NCBI GenBank assembly: GCA_030549775.1
Contig: CM060172.1
Coordinates: forward strand, 5,505,861 to 5,569,860
Source: Tamarix chinensis
Taxonomy: Eukaryota; Streptophyta; Magnoliopsida; Caryophyllales; Tamaricaceae
Reading direction: 5' to 3'
Length of the DNA stretch: 64,000 nt
Position numbers and translations under genes: made by a program. Shown piece by piece: positions 58,647 through 64,000 of this stretch; the first letter of the stretch is position 1; every line of letters starts with the position of its first letter. The notes under the pieces are model-generated. The model ran no database searches. It was not told the origin of the DNA and worked only from the letters and a program-made list of their open reading frames with translations.

Positions 58647-60025
58647 TGATAAGTGTGACTTTTACATCTTATTCCTAAGGTTTATAAGAGTTTTTACCTT
58701 TAATTTCAGTCAGAATTCTCCCTTTTTGTTCTTGTTACTGCCTTTGTGTTGTGAAAATTGTAGGGTCTCAAGCAACAAAAATAATCATGAAGGATGAAGA
58801 ACAAGAATAACCTTAAAGGGAGAAGAAAGGAGAAAAAAAGGAGCAAAGAGGAGCAAAAGTTAAAGTGGAAAAAGAAAGAATGCATATTTAAAGTATATGG
58901 GCCTGAAAGAAGTGAAATTTAGACCAAGAAAAGGTCTGAATTTGGAGAAGCTTTCAACATAAAAGTTTTAGATATTTTTAATAGCTTTCCAACGCATCCA
59001 AAATCAGCTTAATCGGAGTTAAGATGAAAAAGTTATGGTCAAAATACGAATTATGGTCAAAGTTGACACGGGAAGCCCATCGTTACGGAAACCCTAGCGA
59101 TCCACGAGGCGGTAGTGTAAAAAACTCTTATTCTAATAGCTCGAGGCAGCCTCCACTCCCTCTCTTTTCTCTCTTCTCTATCCTCTTCCCCAATTCATCA
59201 AGATCTCTCTTGTAAATTAGAGACGGAGATTCAAGAAGTTAATTTTTGCAAGAATTTGTGAACATCAAGGGTATTATCTAATGATATTTTCTTTATCTAT
59301 GGAATCTCTTATTGTTTTTAATATTCTTGCTATGAATTTGATGGGCTAGATCTTGTGCTAAGGTGAAGGGGAATTTTCCCCGATCCTAATGTGTTGAATT
59401 ATTGCATCCTTTTTTTATTCAATTCATAATGTATGTGTTGTGTTATTGATTGATTGTCGAATTTTTGAACCACGGCCGGGTTCTGATTTTCGGTGTGGGA
59501 AATACCGGTGAGATCGAGAGATAATCCAGTATTAGACCCAATAGCACAATGGGAGATTAAATTGTAGGTCGAGAGACGATCGATTTGACCTCTTCAACAA
59601 TAAAGGAGGAAACTTTATAGACTTTAATGCATTACATTCTATTAGACTCTAAGCTAGAGGTAGTTAGGGCCATAGATATGTAATAGGGTGGTTGTGGCTT
59701 GAGAAAGCACAACACTTTCTATCCTTGTTGGCATGATTGATTATGATTGTTGAATTATTTTGTGATGTGATCTTCAATTACATGCGAGGATCGGGGGCGA
59801 TGAACCGGAACCTTAGCTCTTCTATTTATTTGAGTGACTTGAGTGCTATTTTCCTTTCTTTTTAGCTTATTTAGTTATTTTAGCTTACAATTTATTATTT
59901 CATATCATCTCATAGTTTAGACATAGTTAAGTTCTATCATTGTCCTAGTGGTCATTCACCAATCCTTGTGGGATCGACCTTGACTACTACTCTGACCCCG
60001 TGCACTTGCGGGTAGGAACGTGTCA
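58647..60025 (+). repeat. 5' LTR of Athila-like Ty3/gypsy element
   Basis: Ends tgtca at 60025, a few bases before a tRNA-Asp PBS, and includes the conserved U5 phrase tgtgggatcgaccttgacta and cacttgcgggta. The start at TGATAAGTGTGAC (58647) is my best estimate; without the 3' LTR in the window it cannot be confirmed. Confidence 0.6.
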
Positions 60026-60031
60026 AGTTTT

Positions 60032-60048
60032 TGGCGCCGTTGCCGGGG
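60032..60048 (+). other. primer-binding site, tRNA-Asp type
   Basis: TGGCGCCGTTGCCGGGG, the characteristic PBS of Athila/Tat-branch Ty3/gypsy elements. Confidence 0.92.
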
Positions 60049-60190
60049 ATTGGCAGCGAGTGACATTAGGACTCAAAGAATTTATTGTGATATAGACATT
60101 TATTTTTTTTTTATCTTTTTACATTCTTTTTGTTGGGGTTGACTAATCTTGGGTGTAAGAGTTCTTGATTTAGTGCAGGTGCATTAGTGC

Positions 60191-61564
60191 ATGACCCGCG
60201 CTAGTGGAGGTGATCTAGTGCCACTTGATCTCGAGATTAAGAAGACCATCTCACATTTACGCAGGTCACACACCACAAATATTGAAATGGAAACCAATAC
60301 TCCACCCCATGATGGACAAATCCCACCACAAGAGCACATCTTACTCCAAGAACAAGCTCCTATCCAAGAGCAAGCTCCCATTCCTAGGTCACTTCGGGAC
60401 TATGCTACACCAAGCCTTGATGGCTCAACCTCAAGCATACGAAGACCGGCAGTACAAGCTAATAATTTTGAGATCAAGCCTGCCATTATCCAGATGCTAC
60501 AAACATCAGTTCAATTTGGAGGTAACCTTATTGAAGATCCCCACTCCCATATTGCTAACTTTGTAGAAATCTGTGACACTTTTAAGCTAAATGGTGTTTC
60601 TAATGATGCAATTAGGCTTAGATTGTTCCCTTTTTCGTTACGTGATAAGGCTAAGAGTTGGTTACACTCATTAGCCCCAGGGTCTATTACTACTTGGGAC
60701 GATTTGATGAAGTCTTTCCTTTCTAGATATTTTCCACCATCAAAAACTGCAAAATTACGAAATGACATCACTACCTTTATGCAAAATGACCTTGAATCGC
60801 TTTATGATGCATGGGAAAGGTTTAAGGATTTGCTTAGGAAGTGTCCACATCATGGCCTGCCTATGTGGCTTCAAATGCAAACTTTTTATAATGGTATCTC
60901 TGCTACTAACCGTTCTATGATAGATGCAGCTGCAGGAGGTACCATTATGAACAAGACTCCAGAGCAGGTTTATGAGTTCATTGAGGAGCTAGCTTCGAAT
61001 TCCCATCAATGGCACTCCGAACGTGCCCCGATACAAAGGACTCCAGGAATTCACTCTTTAGATTCCATCATGGCATTAGAGGCTAAGATTGATTTGCTTG
61101 CTAAAAAATTTGACAAAATTGGTAGTACTTCTTGTATGCAGGTACAAGCTAATGCACCTATGTGTGAGTTATGTGCTGGATCACACTTAAGCACAGAATG
61201 TCAAGTTGGGAATCCCTTCCAACAATCTTATGATCAAGTGAACTACATGGGAAATAGTTATGGGAGACCGAACAATCCCTACTCCAATGTGTACAATCCT
61301 GGATGGAAAAACCATCCAAACTTTAGTTGGAGAAATGAAGTTCCTACAAAGCCTCCGGGATTCACACAACAACAACCAACACCTCCAGCTCCTTTACCGC
61401 CCCAACAACCTCAATCTTCTTCCCTTGAAGAGATGATGTCCAAGTTCATCACTCGCACCGAGAGCACCCTTCAAAAACATGATGCTCAAATTCAAGCTCA
61501 TCTTCAGAAACAAGAAGCCCGCCTCCAAAATCAGGATGCATCCATCAAGAACCTAGAGGCATAG
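60191..61564 (+). CDS. gag: Athila-like gag
   Basis: 457 codons from the ATG at 60191 to a TAG at 61562-61564. An N-terminal proline/glutamine-rich stretch is followed by the Retrotrans_gag domain at residues ~105-260 (PFSLRDKAKSWLHSLAPGSI, WDDLMKSFLSRYFPPSKT, LYDAWERFKDLLRKCPHHG). A zinc knuckle CELCAGSHLSTEC starts at residue 325 (C-x2-C-x3-H-x4-C). Then a Q/P-rich tail and a coiled-coil-like QKQEARLQNQDASIKNLEA end. Sequence past the TAG continues in the same frame with recognisable element protein, so the stop either silences pol or is a recent mutation. Confidence 0.92.
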   Translation: MTRASGGDLVPLDLEIKKTISHLRRSHTTNIEMETNTPPHDGQIPPQEHILLQEQAPIQEQAPIPRSLRDYATPSLDGSTSSIRRPAVQANNFEIKPAIIQMLQTSVQFGGNLIEDPHSHIANFVEICDTFKLNGVSNDAIRLRLFPFSLRDKAKSWLHSLAPGSITTWDDLMKSFLSRYFPPSKTAKLRNDITTFMQNDLESLYDAWERFKDLLRKCPHHGLPMWLQMQTFYNGISATNRSMIDAAAGGTIMNKTPEQVYEFIEELASNSHQWHSERAPIQRTPGIHSLDSIMALEAKIDLLAKKFDKIGSTSCMQVQANAPMCELCAGSHLSTECQVGNPFQQSYDQVNYMGNSYGRPNNPYSNVYNPGWKNHPNFSWRNEVPTKPPGFTQQQPTPPAPLPPQQPQSSSLEEMMSKFITRTESTLQKHDAQIQAHLQKQEARLQNQDASIKNLEA

Positions 61565-64000
61565 ATTGGACAACTTGCTAATGCCATTTCAGCGAGAGCA
61601 CCTAACACTTTGCCTAGTAATACAATCATCAACCCCAAAGAGCAAATTAATGCAATAGCCTTGAGGAGTGGGAAACCACTACTTGAACCATACCCTCAAG
61701 AACCCAAGGAAGATAAAGAAAAAGCTCCTGAAGAGAAAGTGCCTGAATCACAACCTGAGACAATCCACACTTCACCTCAAGAGGTAAATGCATATGTTCC
61801 TCCTCCTCCGTTTCCAGGTAGGATTGTACAACGCAAGTTAGATGTTCAATTTGTAAAATTTCTTGATATACTTAAGAAAGTGCACATTAACTTGCCGTTG
61901 CTTGACATTGTGAGACAGATGCCCAGTTATGGGAAGTTTCTAAAGGACATAATCACTCACAAGAGGAAATTGGATGATTTTGAAACAGTAAGTTTGAATG
62001 AGGAATGCTCTGCAATCTTGCAGAACAAACTTCCTCCTAAGCTTAAGGATCCAGGAAGTTTCACTATCCCATGTGTAATTGGGGATTTAAAATTCGAGAA
62101 GGTATTATGTGATCTTGGTGCTAGCATTAATTTGATGCCCTTCTCTGTTTTCAAGCGTCTAGGTCTAGGGGAACCAAAACCCACCAATATGTCCCTTCAG
62201 TTGGCTGATCGATCTATCAAATATCCGAGGGGAATTATTGAAGATGTTTTAGTTAAAGTGGACAAATTTATCTTCCCTGTTGACTTTGTTGTGCTAGATA
62301 CGGAGGAAGACCACAAAGTTCCCCTAATTCTTGGTAGGCCTTTCTTAGCAACAGGACGTACTCTTATAGATGTCCAAGAGGGTAAGCTCATTCTTCGTTT
62401 CCAAGGCGAAGAAGTCACTTTTAATGTATTTAAGAGCATGAAATACCCCTTAGATGATAACACTTGCTATTGTATTGATATCTTAGATAATGTAATTGAT
62501 GATTGTTTTCAAGCAAGTGTTGTGCAGGATCCCCTGGAAAGGTGTTTGGTTCAACAAAGAGAGTGGGAGAATGAAGAGAAAGAAGAAGAGGTTGTCCGGT
62601 ACTTGAATGCACATCCACCATATGGTCGTCACACTATGGTCCCCTTACAAGGGCTAGAGAGGGCCCAGATTCCAAAATTGAAGTCATCTATTGAGGAACC
62701 TCCCACACTAGAGCTTAAGCCACTACCTCAGCATTTGAAATATGCATTTCTTGGTCATAATGATACACTTCCCATCATTATTTCTTCATCTTTGACTAAT
62801 TTGCAGGAAGAAAAATTGATGAGAGTGCTTAAGGAACGACAGAAGGCTTTCGGATGGACCATTGCTGATATTAGAGGGATTAGCCCTTCCATGTGCATGC
62901 ACAAAATTCTCATGGAAGACAACCACAAGAAAGTGATCCAACCTCAAAGGCGATTGAACCCAACAATGCAAGAGGTGGTGAAGAAGGAGGTAATTAAGCT
63001 ATTAGATGCAGGTATGATCTATCCAATCTCTGATAGCTCTTGGGTTAGTCCTGTCCAAGTGGTTCCCAAGAAAGGGGGAATCACGGTAGTCAAGAATGAT
63101 AATAACGAATTGGTGCCTACTAGAACTGTTACAGGTTGGCGTGTCTGCATTGATTTTAGAAAGTTGAATGATGCCACTAGAAAATACCACTTCCCCCTTC
63201 CCTTCATTGACCAAATGCTTGAACACTTGGCGGGGCATGACTATTATTGCTTTCTTGATGGGTATTCTGGTTATATGCAAATACCTATTTCCCCTGAGGA
63301 CCAAGAGAAGACAACCTTTACTTGTCCTTATGGCACCTTCGCATATAGACGGATGCCATTTGGTCTTTGTAATGCCCCCGCCACTTTTCAAAGATGTATG
63401 ATGGCTTTATTTCATGATATGATTGAAAAATTTATGGAAATTTTTATGGATGATTTTTCGGTTTTTGGGTCGTCATTTGATGCATGCTTAAATAATCTTG
63501 AACTTGTTCTTAAGCGTTGTGAGGATACAAATTTGGTTTTAAATTGGGAAAAGTGTCATTTAATGGTCCAGGAAGGAATAGTTTTAGGGCATAAGATTTC
63601 ATGCAAAGGGATAGAGGTAGACAAAGCTAAAATTGAAGTCATTGAGAAATTGCCACCCCCCACATGTGTTAAAGATATACGTAGTTTCCTTGGTCATGCA
63701 GGTTTCTATAGACGCTTCATTAAAGATTTTTCAAAAATTTCAAAGCCTCTTTGTGATCTGTTGGCTAAAGATGTGCCCTTTCACTTTTCTGATGCATGTC
63801 TGGCTGCCTTTAACACTTTAAAGGCAAAACTGGTAGATGCTCCGATTATTGTTACTCCTGACTGGAATTTACCTTTCGAGATTATGTGTGATGCTAGTGA
63901 TGTTGCTATAGGAGCAGTCTTGGGGCAGCGTAAGGAAAAAAATTTTCATACTATCTATTATGCTAGCAAGACTTTGAATTCTGCACAAATGAATTATGCA
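61565..64000 (+). CDS. pol: Athila-like pol: protease, RT, RNase H (runs off right edge)
   Basis: About 812 codons open in the gag frame with no stop to the window end. A retropepsin-like region has the clade's CDLGASINLMP variant (Asp codon at 62111-62113). RT: WVSPVQVVPKKGG, WRVCIDFRKLN, CFLDGYSGYMQI with the first catalytic Asp, RMPFGLCNAPATF, and FMDD at 63443-63454 in place of YxDD with both Asp retained. RNase H begins FEIMCDASDVAIGAVLGQ and is cut by the window edge; integrase would follow outside. No frameshift seen, which suggests a younger element than the others. Confidence 0.93.
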   Translation, partial: MGQLANAISARAPNTLPSNTIINPKEQINAIALRSGKPLLEPYPQEPKEDKEKAPEEKVPESQPETIHTSPQEVNAYVPPPPFPGRIVQRKLDVQFVKFLDILKKVHINLPLLDIVRQMPSYGKFLKDIITHKRKLDDFETVSLNEECSAILQNKLPPKLKDPGSFTIPCVIGDLKFEKVLCDLGASINLMPFSVFKRLGLGEPKPTNMSLQLADRSIKYPRGIIEDVLVKVDKFIFPVDFVVLDTEEDHKVPLILGRPFLATGRTLIDVQEGKLILRFQGEEVTFNVFKSMKYPLDDNTCYCIDILDNVIDDCFQASVVQDPLERCLVQQREWENEEKEEEVVRYLNAHPPYGRHTMVPLQGLERAQIPKLKSSIEEPPTLELKPLPQHLKYAFLGHNDTLPIIISSSLTNLQEEKLMRVLKERQKAFGWTIADIRGISPSMCMHKILMEDNHKKVIQPQRRLNPTMQEVVKKEVIKLLDAGMIYPISDSSWVSPVQVVPKKGGITVVKNDNNELVPTRTVTGWRVCIDFRKLNDATRKYHFPLPFIDQMLEHLAGHDYYCFLDGYSGYMQIPISPEDQEKTTFTCPYGTFAYRRMPFGLCNAPATFQRCMMALFHDMIEKFMEIFMDDFSVFGSSFDACLNNLELVLKRCEDTNLVLNWEKCHLMVQEGIVLGHKISCKGIEVDKAKIEVIEKLPPPTCVKDIRSFLGHAGFYRRFIKDFSKISKPLCDLLAKDVPFHFSDACLAAFNTLKAKLVDAPIIVTPDWNLPFEIMCDASDVAIGAVLGQRKEKNFHTIYYASKTLNSAQMNYA

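Overview
This window is nuclear DNA of a flowering plant. The evidence is a split plant-type cornichon (CNIH) gene, nested Ty3/gypsy LTR retrotransposons primed by tRNA-iMet and tRNA-Asp, a LINE remnant, and hAT-like and PIF/Harbinger MITEs. I cannot name the species. No rRNA, tRNA, organellar or bacterial features were seen.

Left part (1-26.6 kb). A cornichon gene lies on the minus strand. Exon 1 is at 26521-26592 and exon 2 at 2831-3012, so intron 1 is about 23.5 kb; later exons were not found and probably lie beyond the left edge. The intron has grown by nested insertions. There is a dispersed repeat (3795-5360 and 25085-25600) whose first copy holds a LINE with a 16-bp target-site duplication (TSD). 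There is also a non-autonomous LTR element (LTRs at 5641-6733 and 8901-22565) with degenerate internal ORFs. Inside the second of these LTRs sits a 12-kb composite (9287-21285) flanked by TTAA. It consists of a TRIM-like minus-strand element, a Ty3/gypsy element truncated at its 3' end (10210-15499), a 482-bp filler copied from 1236-1717, and an inverted copy of the same gypsy element (15978-21285). Both arms share the same nonsense codons, frameshift and hAT-like MITE insertion, so the inverted duplication copied an already defective element at the DNA level.

Middle part (26.6-58.6 kb). A Harbinger/Tourist-like MITE (26878-27696, TSD TAA) lies just upstream of CNIH. Beyond it is a nest of old minus-strand chromovirus remnants: RNase H, integrase and chromodomain pieces at 28.2-32.9 kb and gag pieces at 42.8-54.1 kb. 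These are broken by a superfamily of very long LTRs that begin TGTAAYACCCC-like and end TGTTACA: 29112-32073 (TSD CCCAT), 34675-39496 (TSD ATAAG), 32934-42741, 43374-48081 and 48254-53701 (TSD CTTCC). All carry a repeated cassette built on a CCAC...GTGG core, pyrimidine-rich blocks and microsatellites. Long proline/serine/leucine-rich ORFs in these blocks are low-complexity artefacts.

Right part (58.6-64 kb). An Athila-like Ty3/gypsy element enters on the plus strand: LTR, tRNA-Asp-type PBS, gag, then protease, RT and the start of RNase H, open to the window edge except for one in-frame TAG. It looks like the youngest and best preserved coding element here.

The only host gene recognised is CNIH; everything else supported is transposable-element sequence or decayed intergenic/intronic DNA.
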